Shown here one piece after another: positions 17,646-26,017 of a stretch of DNA of 64,000 nucleotides. The position numbers and the translations under genes were made by a program. The stretch's first letter is position 1, and each line of letters starts with the position of its first letter. The stretch comes from Herbaspirillum sp. meg3 (GTDB taxonomy: Bacteria > Pseudomonadota > Gammaproteobacteria > Burkholderiales > Burkholderiaceae_D), in NCBI RefSeq assembly GCF_002257565.1, contig NZ_CP022736.1, positions 4,712,001 to 4,776,000 of the forward strand, read 5' to 3'. A model generated the notes under the pieces. The model did no database searches. It had not been told where the DNA came from and was given only the letters and a program-made list of their open reading frames with translations.

Positions 17646-19301
17646 TCAGGCAGGCCAGGACGCCGGATTCAACAAGCGCTCAGGAACCATACCTATCATT
17701 TTTCTCACATGATCGCGCTCGTCTGCGGTAAGGGGCGCGCGGCAGGCCAACGCCAGATTATCTTGCAACTGCGCGACGCTATCGATACCGACTACGATGC
17801 TGTCAATCCACGTCAGTCCGGCAAGATAAGCCAGGCAAAGGTCCGGCTTGCTTACTCGTCCCAACTCCTGCACGAGTGAATCCAGCTTCTTCACAATACT
17901 TGAGGCGTCAACGATGCCATCTGGCCAAATCGCAGCATCCGAGACCAGAAGACCTTGCAGGAAGGCACTCCGGACATGTATGGAGACATCCGGACGTTGT
18001 GCTCGCAACGCCAGAAACGGTGAGGTCTCCCAACGCCAATCGAGCAAATTGCAAGGCAGCTGAATGTATTTGATGGCAGGATCTGCCAGTGCTTCCAGGG
18101 CCTCTTCCTGCGTGGAAAGCGACGCCCCCAGCAATTTGATGACGCCCTCCTGCTTGAGCTCCAGCAAACGCTCCCAGATTGCACCATTCCAAGACGAGCG
18201 GTGCTGCCATCGATGCAAAGCAAAGACGTCGAGGGTAGCTACCCGCAGGTCTCGGCAAGAACGGAAGACACTGGCTTCAACTGCCGCACGAACCAGTTCA
18301 CGGGATGCATCAGCAGGCAACCAGGCCAACGGATCCAGCTTCGTGACAATACGGGCACGACTTTGTAAGTCTGCCCCTCCCAAGAGACCAATACGATGCT
18401 CGGCAATTCCATAGGCTCGTGCGGTATCGATGTCACTTACACCATGAGCAAGCGCCACGCGAAAAATCTCTTTGACCTCCCTGTCATCCGGCATGCCGAG
18501 AGTATTCGCAATGCCGTAAGGAAGGCCGAGTTGTACCGTCCCCAGCGTCAGCGAGCCGACCGTCCGACCGTCCTCCCTGATTTGATAGGGAATCCTGAAA
18601 CGAGGTGCCTCGGCGCTGTCGTTCAAGGCTTGTACAAGCTCGCCCCAACTCACCTCTACCGCCGTTTCTTCCCTGACCGCAAACAAGCTGAACAAGCGCT
18701 GATAGTCGTTCAATGTGTCCATCGTGCAGCGCAAGTAGTCGTAGCGATGCGACAAACCAAGGGAAGCGTAGTCAACATCCTCGCAAACAGCATATTCGCG
18801 GATCCATGGAGTAACATGTTCACGCTGTGCAGCGTTCGATGCCATTCGGGCCGCTTTGCGCAGAATACCGGCAGTGAAGATTTCTGCGCTTAATCCATAG
18901 GGCAGTCCGTCGACTGGTGAATGTGTTCCTAGATAGTCGGCTTCGCTAGCTGCAAAACGGCGCAATAGCGCTTCGACAAAAGCACCATCAGGAAACAGGT
19001 TGTCTGCAGTGAGGCGCACAACCACATCGTCATCTGCGAGATCCTCGACGGCGTCGATGAAACGCGCCAGCACGTCGTGCAATGCACCTCGCACCACCTG
19101 AACGCCATGGCGCAGCAACGTCTCCGCCAAGGCGTCGTCGCTACAGTCGTCAGACGTGGCGACGACCACCTCCCCACCTCGATTACCGGCTCGCAGTGCG
19201 CATAATACCGCGGCAGGAAGCGATGCAATCGGCAATAGCGCCTTTGCCGGCAACCGAGCCGACGATGTCCTCGCCTGGATGACAATACGGGTGCGGCTCA
19301 T
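17646..19301 (-). CDS. SpsF-type cytidylyltransferase fused to aldo/keto reductase
   Basis: 551 residues in two domains. Residues 1 to about 235 resemble SpsF, the CMP-nonulosonate cytidylyltransferase-like family, with IQARTSSARLPAKALLPI at 7-24 and LTADNLFPDG. Residues about 245-540 are an aldo/keto reductase with a complete tetrad: Asp and Tyr in DTARAYG, Lys in VTKLDPL, His in FALHRWQ. The first half would activate pseudaminic acid as CMP-Pse (the PseF role); no other cytidylyltransferase is present in the locus. The reductase half has no step in the known pathway. It starts 3 bases after pseC and is followed by the SDR gene after 24 bases. Confidence 0.85.
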   Translation of the reverse strand: MSRTRIVIQARTSSARLPAKALLPIASLPAAVLCALRAGNRGGEVVVATSDDCSDDALAETLLRHGVQVVRGALHDVLARFIDAVEDLADDDVVVRLTADNLFPDGAFVEALLRRFAASEADYLGTHSPVDGLPYGLSAEIFTAGILRKAARMASNAAQREHVTPWIREYAVCEDVDYASLGLSHRYDYLRCTMDTLNDYQRLFSLFAVREETAVEVSWGELVQALNDSAEAPRFRIPYQIREDGRTVGSLTLGTVQLGLPYGIANTLGMPDDREVKEIFRVALAHGVSDIDTARAYGIAEHRIGLLGGADLQSRARIVTKLDPLAWLPADASRELVRAAVEASVFRSCRDLRVATLDVFALHRWQHRSSWNGAIWERLLELKQEGVIKLLGASLSTQEEALEALADPAIKYIQLPCNLLDWRWETSPFLALRAQRPDVSIHVRSAFLQGLLVSDAAIWPDGIVDASSIVKKLDSLVQELGRVSKPDLCLAYLAGLTWIDSIVVGIDSVAQLQDNLALACRAPLTADERDHVRKMIGMVPERLLNPASWPA

Positions 19302-19304
19302 GCA

Positions 19305-20456
19305 TCAACCTTGAGCAACTGTCACAACGGCATCAATAACCCGTTGGACCGATTCGTCGGACATGGATGCATACATTGGCAAACTGATGGTTCGCGCATA
19401 GTAATTTTCCGCCTCGGGGAAATCGCCTCGTTTGAAACCGAATTTTTGATAATACGGCTGCAAGTGCACCGGAAAATAATGCACGTTTACACCGATACCC
19501 GCCGCACGCAACGCATCGAACATGCCCCGACGGTTCGTCCCCTGCGCGCACAAGATCGGATACAGATGCAACGCCGAGGACGTATCCGGGCTTTGCCAAG
19601 GCGGCACAATCGATACCCCTTCGAACGCGGCATCATATCTCGCTGCGATCTGGCGACGACGCTCGCAGAACTCGTCCAGCCGAGTCAATTGAGTCAGTCC
19701 GAGAGCAGCCTGGATATCCGTCATCCGGTAGTTGTACCCCAATTCTACTTGCTGGTAGTACCAGGGGCCTTCGCTATCCCCATGCATCAGCGCAGTATCC
19801 CGCGTGACTCCGTGGCTGCGAAACAGTCGCAGTCGCTGATCAAGAGATACGTCGTTGGTGAGCGCCATGCCCCCCTCTGCAGTTGTGATGATCTTCACCG
19901 GATGAAAGCTAAACACTGTGATATCGGAGTAACGGCAGTTGCCGACTGCTCCATCAAGGTAGCGGCCGCCAATAGCGTGAGACGCATCTTCGATGATGGA
20001 AAAATCATACGTATCGGCGAGCTCGCGCATCTCTCGCATATCACACGATTGACCTGCGAAATGTACTGGGATCACCACCTTAGGCAGTCGTCCCGCAATC
20101 TTGGCCTTTATTAGTTTCTCGCGCAGCGCGTTGATACTCATGTTGTAAGTCCGCGCATCAATGTCCACGAAATCAACATCGGCGCCACAATACAAGGCGC
20201 AGTTGGCGGAAGCAACAAAGGTATTCGGTGCAGTCCAGACAATATCTCCTGGCCCCACACCCAGCGCCAGACAGGCGATATGCAATGCACCTGTCGCATT
20301 CGATACTGCAACTGCATGCGCGGCATTGCAACGGTCGGCAACAGCCTGCTCAAAAGCTGGAATCGACGGCCCCTGAGTCAGCCAATCCGATTTCAGAACC
20401 TCGACTACCGCCTGGACATCTGCATCGCTGATATCCTGCCGCCCATACGGGATCAT
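19305..20456 (-). CDS. pseC: UDP-4-amino-4,6-dideoxy-N-acetyl-altrosamine transaminase
   Basis: A 383-residue DegT/DnrJ/EryC1 aminotransferase. MIPYGRQDISDADVQAV at the N-terminus, the PLP Lys188 in FHPVKIITTAEGG and LFRSHGVTRD are PseC signatures. It transfers an amino group from glutamate to C-4 of the keto sugar made by PseB. The start is coupled to pseB by an ATGA overlap. The stop is 3 bases before the SpsF-reductase gene. Confidence 0.94.
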   Translation of the reverse strand: MIPYGRQDISDADVQAVVEVLKSDWLTQGPSIPAFEQAVADRCNAAHAVAVSNATGALHIACLALGVGPGDIVWTAPNTFVASANCALYCGADVDFVDIDARTYNMSINALREKLIKAKIAGRLPKVVIPVHFAGQSCDMREMRELADTYDFSIIEDASHAIGGRYLDGAVGNCRYSDITVFSFHPVKIITTAEGGMALTNDVSLDQRLRLFRSHGVTRDTALMHGDSEGPWYYQQVELGYNYRMTDIQAALGLTQLTRLDEFCERRRQIAARYDAAFEGVSIVPPWQSPDTSSALHLYPILCAQGTNRRGMFDALRAAGIGVNVHYFPVHLQPYYQKFGFKRGDFPEAENYYARTISLPMYASMSDESVQRVIDAVVTVAQG

Positions 20457-21454
20457 TCCGCGGCTCTCTTGTTGTAGTCAAGAATTTCAGCCACGCTCAA
20501 AAACTGAGGATTCTTGCCGGAGTTGTATTCGAAGCCTTGCTCGACCAACTTACCTTGCTCACCCAGCTTATTAACCGCGTAGTCGTTGCTCTTGTTATAA
20601 AAACGAATAGTCGGTTGCAGTACAAAATGGTCGTTGAATTCGAGCGTAAGATGAGAGTCATCCATCGGACACATGATTTCGTGGAGTTTTTCACCAGGGC
20701 GAATTCCGACGTGCTTGTGCGGCAGATCCGGCGCCATCGCCCGGGCAAGGTCAACAATGCGCACCGAGGGAATCTTAGGAACAAAAATTTCGCCACCATG
20801 CATGCGTTCAAAATTCTTCAGCACGAAATCGACACCCTCTTGCAAAGTGATCCAAAAACGGGTCATGCGTTCGTCCGTGATCGGCAACGCATCAACCTTG
20901 TCCTCAATCAGCTTCTTAAAAAACGGAACTACCGAACCGCGCGAGCCGACCACATTACCGTAACGAACAACAGAGAAAGTCGTGCGATGACCACCTGCCA
21001 TATTATTGGCGGCGACAAATAATTTGTCCGACGCCAGCTTAGTCGCGCCATACAGATTGATAGGATTGGCTGCCTTGTCTGTTGACAAGGCAATGACTTT
21101 TTCAACCTGGTTTTCCAGCGCTGCTTTAATGATATTTTCAGCGCCGTGGATATTGGTCTTGACGCATTCCATCGGGTTATATTCGGCAGCCGGCACCTGC
21201 TTCAAAGCTGCAGCGTGAATGACGTAGTCAATTCCGCGCATCGCTTCCTTGAGCCTCGACAAATCGCGGACGTCGCCAATGAAGTACCGCATTTCAGGGG
21301 CATTGAATTCTTGCTGCATATCGAACTGCTTTAGCTCGTCGCGCGAAAACACAACAATACGCTTGGGCTTGTAGCGCTCCAGAATCGTCTTTGTGTACTG
21401 CTTTCCAAATGATCCGGTGCCACCCGAGATGAATACTGACTTGCCGTTAAACAT
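20453..21454 (-). CDS. pseB: UDP-N-acetylglucosamine 4,6-dehydratase (inverting)
   Basis: A 333-residue SDR. The cofactor loop is GGTGSFG (11-17), followed by VVFSRDELKQFDMQQEF, the active-site STDKA (124-128) and the Tyr135/Lys139 pair (LYGATK). These match PseB/FlaA1. It dehydrates UDP-GlcNAc and inverts C-5, opening the pseudaminic-acid pathway. ATG 21454 has AAAGGA about seven bases upstream, which decides it against an earlier start at 21490. It is the first biosynthetic gene after the MarR-type regulator, 78 bases away. Confidence 0.94.
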   Translation of the reverse strand: MFNGKSVFISGGTGSFGKQYTKTILERYKPKRIVVFSRDELKQFDMQQEFNAPEMRYFIGDVRDLSRLKEAMRGIDYVIHAAALKQVPAAEYNPMECVKTNIHGAENIIKAALENQVEKVIALSTDKAANPINLYGATKLASDKLFVAANNMAGGHRTTFSVVRYGNVVGSRGSVVPFFKKLIEDKVDALPITDERMTRFWITLQEGVDFVLKNFERMHGGEIFVPKIPSVRIVDLARAMAPDLPHKHVGIRPGEKLHEIMCPMDDSHLTLEFNDHFVLQPTIRFYNKSNDYAVNKLGEQGKLVEQGFEYNSGKNPQFLSVAEILDYNKRAAE

Positions 21455-21532
21455 GGATATCCTTTGTGTTTTCAATATCTGCGCCGCCAATCCAAGCAGC
21501 CCTACCTACTCAAAATGCCGTCATTCGCTTCT

Positions 21533-21871
21533 TCAGCTCTTCACTTCCTGCAATTGAGCAACTTCGTACTGCAATGACTCGATCTCGTGACTTAGCGCCT
21601 CATATTCCTGCATTTTTATCTTCAGGAATTCCATAGTGAGATTCGCTTTCGCCTCGATCCCACGTGGCGTCAGTAAGTAGATATAGCCGCGCTTATTGGG
21701 ATTGCTTTGAAAATTGTTAACTTTGACCAAGCCCTTTGCGACCAGGGCATTAATGCAAAAATTAACCTTGCCAAGGCTTATTCCCAACTCCTTGGCCAGC
21801 TCGCGCTGGCTGATCTCCGGCCTGCTTTCCAAGCTCTTCAATATTTTGTAGCGATTCTTTTCATCCAACAT
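21533..21871 (-). CDS. EPS-associated MarR-family transcriptional regulator
   Basis: A 112-residue protein with an N-terminal winged helix (ISQRELAKELGISLGKVNFC, INALVAKGLVK, and RGYIYLLTPRG in the wing) and a C-terminal coiled coil (about 75-110). This matches the EPS-associated MarR family (TIGR04176), which is found next to exopolysaccharide genes. It probably controls this locus, perhaps its own promoter between 21872 and the terminator. ATG 21871 follows a GAGAG element; a GTG six bases upstream is also possible. It is the first gene of the pseudaminic-acid unit. Confidence 0.85.
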   Translation of the reverse strand: MLDEKNRYKILKSLESRPEISQRELAKELGISLGKVNFCINALVAKGLVKVNNFQSNPNKRGYIYLLTPRGIEAKANLTMEFLKIKMQEYEALSHEIESLQYEVAQLQEVKS

Positions 21872-21913
21872 GATCACTCTCGGCTACGAAATTAACGATC
21901 TAACCACAAGAAA

Positions 21914-21950
21914 AAATGCCGACCGTTCAGTCATTGAACATTCGGCATTT
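21914..21950 (-). terminator. Rho-independent terminator after the DUF4910 gene
   Basis: AAATGCCGA (21914-21922) and TCGGCATTT (21942-21950) pair perfectly, with an inner GTTCA/TGAAC pair. On the minus strand the hairpin is followed by a run of T (21911-21916). It ends the acyl-tailoring unit 64 bases after the DUF4910 stop and separates it from the MarR/pseudaminic-acid unit. Confidence 0.8.
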
Positions 21951-22013
21951 GATCACTTTTCCGTGCGTCGATCAAGGTCAGGCAAGAGATTCCGCCGCCG
22001 CTCCGTCTTATCA

Positions 22014-23312
22014 TTAATCTTTTGACAACAGCCCCGCTTGTGCCAACCGTTCGACAATCGGGATCAGCTCCCACGCAGGCACGTTGATCAGATCTGCAAT
22101 CTCGAGCAAGCTGGTCTGTCCGTCCGCATACGCAATCAGGTCCATCATGGACTTGACAGTCTTTCCCGACCCCTTGGTAGACAAGGTTGGATACAACCCT
22201 CGCTTACCAAGTTGCGGCTCGCACATCACTGTGCTACGTGGACGGCAATCGGATTCAATACATTCAAGGATGCGCTGATAAACGGCAAGACCACCTGCCA
22301 ATCCAGCTGGAGTGACCAGAGCAAGATCGTCGAGGGAGGTGTGATATTCAGGATATTCTCCATATTTGCTGCGCGTTACTGAAGCCACTGGCAGATCAAT
22401 GCCGGGACTGCAATATTGTCGTTCATCGCTGCCGCGATCTAGAAAAGAATAGGATTTGTATTCTGGGAAAACATGCTTCAACACATGTCTTGCGGCTTGA
22501 TCCGCATAGGTATTGCCTTTGCGTGACGGAATAAATGAATAAGTGCGCTCGTCACCGATGCAGGTCAGAACGTATCCCGCAATGGTCGCCTGCTTCATCT
22601 GCTGATGATGTCGGCTGAGATAGACGATAGAGCCGATGGTTTCTGGAATGAAGACGATGCGATAACTGTAGCGCAAATCCTTGCATGCAGACAGCCAGCG
22701 TGCCAGCGCTGTCGTGACTACCGGCCCTGACAATTCATTGTTCGCCATCGAAGGGTGGCACACATAGGTCGACAACAGGATTTCCTGCTTTTCGCGGCCC
22801 GAAATCAAAAGTTCGCCATAATTAAGCAAACCCGGTTTGAGCTCACTGTCGACTACCGCACGATAGCGGCCCGGCGGCATCGCCTGCCGTTGCCGATGGC
22901 TCAAACAAAATCCCCAGCGCCGCGCGTAGTAAGACGTTACATAAGGGATCGCATCCGGCTGGTCTGGCAGGGAGTAAAGATGCTTGTCCAATTCCTCAAG
23001 GGATAGCCATTCGTTAACCGGTACCGAATAGTTCAAGACATGCAGGTTGTTGACCTTCATGTCCACAACGCGCCGACCGCTCTCGTCTTCGATATAGGCA
23101 TCCCGAATCATCCATTCGTCTGGCACCGTCCAGTCGAATACTTGCGCGCCGGACTCAATCGAACAAATCTTCATGCCTGGAATGAGTCTGGCCAGATATT
23201 CCAATGTCTCCAGCGTCGCCGGACCGGTGATACTGCGTGCTAGCGGGAATAGATCCGTGGCCCAGCGATGCATTTCAGTACCGATTGCAGCGTGATCAGG
23301 CTCAATGATCAT
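22014..23312 (-). CDS. DUF4910 aminopeptidase-like protein
   Basis: 432 residues with the fold of DUF4910/DUF2172 zinc-peptidase-like proteins. Likely metal ligands lie in YVCHPSMANNELSG (about 193-206), FIPETIGS, DRGSDERQY and EYHTSLDD. A winged-helix-like tail (about 375-430) ends the protein. The family is related to M28 aminopeptidases and is often found in surface-glycan loci; its substrate is not established. It may deacylate or hydrolyse an amide of a sugar precursor. The start overlaps the N-acyltransferase gene (ATGA), so both are produced together. Confidence 0.8.
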   Translation of the reverse strand: MIIEPDHAAIGTEMHRWATDLFPLARSITGPATLETLEYLARLIPGMKICSIESGAQVFDWTVPDEWMIRDAYIEDESGRRVVDMKVNNLHVLNYSVPVNEWLSLEELDKHLYSLPDQPDAIPYVTSYYARRWGFCLSHRQRQAMPPGRYRAVVDSELKPGLLNYGELLISGREKQEILLSTYVCHPSMANNELSGPVVTTALARWLSACKDLRYSYRIVFIPETIGSIVYLSRHHQQMKQATIAGYVLTCIGDERTYSFIPSRKGNTYADQAARHVLKHVFPEYKSYSFLDRGSDERQYCSPGIDLPVASVTRSKYGEYPEYHTSLDDLALVTPAGLAGGLAVYQRILECIESDCRPRSTVMCEPQLGKRGLYPTLSTKGSGKTVKSMMDLIAYADGQTSLLEIADLINVPAWELIPIVERLAQAGLLSKD

Positions 23313-24085
23313 TTTGGATTTCCTTCAACGATCAAGGCCGACGGATTCTCTAACAACAATTCCATGGTCGCCGCCATGAACTGGCTACAACGCGTCATAC
23401 TCAGAGCAACCCGGCCTACGGGAACGACTAGTAAATCTTCCTTATTAAGCATAACTTCGCGCAATCGGCTCAAATCCAGCGCAGTTTGCCGCTCGACATC
23501 TCGAACAAAATAGCTCACCTGCTGCGCGCGCATATCCTCACCGTTTTGAACCATACCGGAAAAATTTTTGAAATAACGATAGTTGACGTTCGCCTTCTGT
23601 TCCAGATAATGCACAAAAGTAAACCGGTCAATGGCGCAGCCCATCCCTGCCAACAGCGCGTCCTGCCGCTCCAGCCAAGCAAAGAATGACGCTGAACCAA
23701 AACAGTCATCACTTTTGATGGCAGTCAGTTCCGGCGCCAGCGGACCACGTGCGGCGACACTGAAATTCGGATCTTCCGAACGCAAGACGCCCGGCATGAG
23801 CCGAAAATGGTTGGTCAGCATCCCTACCGTACTAGGCGTCGTCTGCACATTGAAGTTTTCGTTCTTGGTAAAACTGTAGCTGAACGTCGGTAGTATCAAC
23901 GTTCCATCCGGGCCGAGCACTTCGTCAAGCGCATCGAAAAAGAGATTGCAACGCTCATCAGTTGACATTGGCGGCAACTGTGCCAAGACCATTGAATCGC
24001 TGTGCAACATCAACAAATCGCCACGCTGCACGCCGGCCTCATGAAAAGCTCGCGTAATATCGGTCGCAGACAGCCAGCGGCTCAT
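23309..24085 (-). CDS. AAC(3)-family N-acyltransferase
   Basis: A 258-residue protein of the aminoglycoside 3-N-acetyltransferase / YokD fold. Visible parts are DLLMLHSDSMVL (about 23-34), GTLILPTFSYSFTK, TVGMLTNHFRLMPG and FVHYLEQKANVNYR. Members in glycan clusters acylate amino sugars rather than antibiotics. As it sits directly behind an acyl carrier protein (ATGA overlap on both sides), it is the best candidate to move the ACP-bound acyl group to a sugar amine. Antibiotic resistance is not implied. Confidence 0.8.
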   Translation of the reverse strand: MSRWLSATDITRAFHEAGVQRGDLLMLHSDSMVLAQLPPMSTDERCNLFFDALDEVLGPDGTLILPTFSYSFTKNENFNVQTTPSTVGMLTNHFRLMPGVLRSEDPNFSVAARGPLAPELTAIKSDDCFGSASFFAWLERQDALLAGMGCAIDRFTFVHYLEQKANVNYRYFKNFSGMVQNGEDMRAQQVSYFVRDVERQTALDLSRLREVMLNKEDLLVVPVGRVALSMTRCSQFMAATMELLLENPSALIVEGNPK

Positions 24086-24315
24086 AACACCTTCATTTCT
24101 GAAAGAGCATGCTGAATTTCCGCCAGACTCTTGAGTTCAGCCATCTGCTCAACAGAGAAACGCACATCGTAATTCTCTTCGACCAGCATCAGAAAATTGA
24201 AATGGGCCATCGAGTCCCACTCGGCAAAACTACCTATTGCGAGGTTTTCAGTGTTTTCCGGAATAGTACTGGAGGGAAACTGCTCTCGTAGCAGATCGGT
24301 CAATGCAGGTTTCAT
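24082..24315 (-). CDS. Acyl carrier protein
   Basis: 77 residues, acidic and helical, with the phosphopantetheine attachment Ser35 in EWDSMAHFNFLMLVEE. The sequence differs from fatty-acid AcpP and is of the stand-alone type that accompanies FkbH-like proteins. It should carry the acyl or glyceryl unit as a thioester in the cytoplasm. It overlaps the FkbH-like gene upstream and the AAC(3)-type gene downstream by 4 bases each. Confidence 0.92.
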   Translation of the reverse strand: MKPALTDLLREQFPSSTIPENTENLAIGSFAEWDSMAHFNFLMLVEENYDVRFSVEQMAELKSLAEIQHALSEMKVL

Positions 24316-25973
24316 GATTGATTAAATACGTTCTGATAAGGAATGGAAAAAAGTTCGACATCAATAAAATAAACGATGCCCTGAAGATGATGCTCCGCGG
24401 CCAGACGTGATAACAGGCCATCACTCGGATCACTGTCAGGAGTGAGAGCCACAAAGCCATGTGCAGGTAAAACATTTTCCGCAACCACGTTGCGTCCGCT
24501 GGGGACGAACTCTGCCAGCATCCACTTTGTCTTGCCGGCTTTGAAGGTAGCAACTAGCTGCGCCAGAATCCATGCTTCGAGGTGTCGCCCCAGTACCCGA
24601 CAACTCATCAGGAAAGTATCAAGGAAGGCCACGCCATCAAGATCCCGCGCGATAGCCAGAGCAATAATGCCATGATCACCGAAACGATCCGACAGCTCGA
24701 CCATGAAGGTGGTCGCAGGATTCTCCGCAGCCAACAGCTCGATATCGGCCCTCGAATGACGGACCGTACGCAGATTGAACTGATTGGTCTTTGCACACAA
24801 CTGCTCTGCCCGTCCCACGCTACCCGCGTTGATCGGCAGAGTCTTGGGCCGCATGTCGATGGTTTTCAGAAAACCCTGTTCGTCGGCAACGTTCTTTCGC
24901 TCATTGATGAATGCTGCACGGCTGCGATACTGGTCTCCCTTTTTCTGATCGTCCCGGGTAATCGCGAAACGTGCAAACATATCGTCGGCACGCAGAAGCG
25001 CTGGCCATTGACCGACATCTGCCGGTACTTCAGGCGTCACCACCTCGGGACACAAGGTACGCATCTTCTCGCGCTCCAGCGGATTGTCGTCCCAGAAGAC
25101 AAAACTACTGAGCCCAAGATCCAGTTCTTGCGCCATGGCGCGAATATTCCCGGCCTTCTCCTCCCAATTAATCCTGGCAGCAACAATGTCTTCGCGCTTG
25201 AGCACCATTCCCGCATGGTGATCGAAAACGGACCAGACCTCTTCTTCGTTATTCTTACTACACAGCGCCAGCAATATACCTTCTGCTGCCAACACTTGCG
25301 CCACTTTCTGGAAATGAGCAAAAGCTTTACCGATGCCATCGCTACCCAACACGATACCTTCGAGACCGACTTCGCCGACCACTCCGCCCCAGATCGTGTT
25401 GTCGCAGTCGAGCACCAGCACTTTTTTTGCGGCCTGGCGCAGACGGGTAAAAACTGCAAGCGCTGAAGCTGACAAGCACTCAATACCATGCGACGACAGG
25501 CGGCATCTGGCCGCATATAGATTACGGCTGTCGAAGGCAGTAGCCATGCCATCCCTAGACCAGACCTGATCCATATTCAGAACATGCAGTGTTGGATGAC
25601 GTGCGGCGATCTCATATAACATCGCCTCAAACCGACGTGTCAACTGCAACCATGCAGACATGCTTCTGGCACTGCTGATCGGGCTTTCTTGCCGCCATCC
25701 TGAAAATGCGATCAGCGTCGGCGCTTGCGACTTCTCCAGCCGCGTCTCCAGTGGTACTAGCAAGGATGACAACAATTCATCCATCGACTCCGTGACCGCC
25801 GGCACCAGATCTTCGAGGAACAGCATGCACAGCATCGGCTCCGCGTCATTTGAGGCAAGAGCGGAAAACCAGTCGCCATATTCACCGAAATCCAGTTGAT
25901 CGAGCGCTGCCAGCGATGACCAGTTGCGGTTACCGGGCAACAAAAATGAAGTAGCAGAGATGCGTATTGTCAT
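24312..25973 (-). CDS. FkbH-like HAD-IIIC protein (acyl/glyceryl loading onto ACP)
   Basis: 553 residues. The central HAD domain has the nucleophile motif LDCDNTIWGG with Asp189 and Asp191, then LCSKNNEEEVW and FWDDNPLEREKM. The C-terminal part is the FkbH acyltransferase-like domain (KTNQFNLRTVR, DRFGDHGIIALA, SCRVLGRHLEAW). The family dephosphorylates 1,3-bisphosphoglycerate and loads glyceryl on an ACP in FK520-type pathways; related proteins occur in glycan loci. The ACP gene follows with a 4-base overlap, which supports that partner. The actual acyl unit is not known. Confidence 0.88.
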   Translation of the reverse strand: MTIRISATSFLLPGNRNWSSLAALDQLDFGEYGDWFSALASNDAEPMLCMLFLEDLVPAVTESMDELLSSLLVPLETRLEKSQAPTLIAFSGWRQESPISSARSMSAWLQLTRRFEAMLYEIAARHPTLHVLNMDQVWSRDGMATAFDSRNLYAARCRLSSHGIECLSASALAVFTRLRQAAKKVLVLDCDNTIWGGVVGEVGLEGIVLGSDGIGKAFAHFQKVAQVLAAEGILLALCSKNNEEEVWSVFDHHAGMVLKREDIVAARINWEEKAGNIRAMAQELDLGLSSFVFWDDNPLEREKMRTLCPEVVTPEVPADVGQWPALLRADDMFARFAITRDDQKKGDQYRSRAAFINERKNVADEQGFLKTIDMRPKTLPINAGSVGRAEQLCAKTNQFNLRTVRHSRADIELLAAENPATTFMVELSDRFGDHGIIALAIARDLDGVAFLDTFLMSCRVLGRHLEAWILAQLVATFKAGKTKWMLAEFVPSGRNVVAENVLPAHGFVALTPDSDPSDGLLSRLAAEHHLQGIVYFIDVELFSIPYQNVFNQS

Positions 25974-26017
25974 GATTCAAAAAACAAAAAATTCTATTCA
26001 TTTCGCAGCAGCTGACT

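Noticed and set aside
23309..24085. Aminoglycoside resistance gene
   Set aside because: The fold is AAC(3)-like, but the gene is coupled to an ACP gene within a glycan locus, so sugar N-acylation is the better reading.
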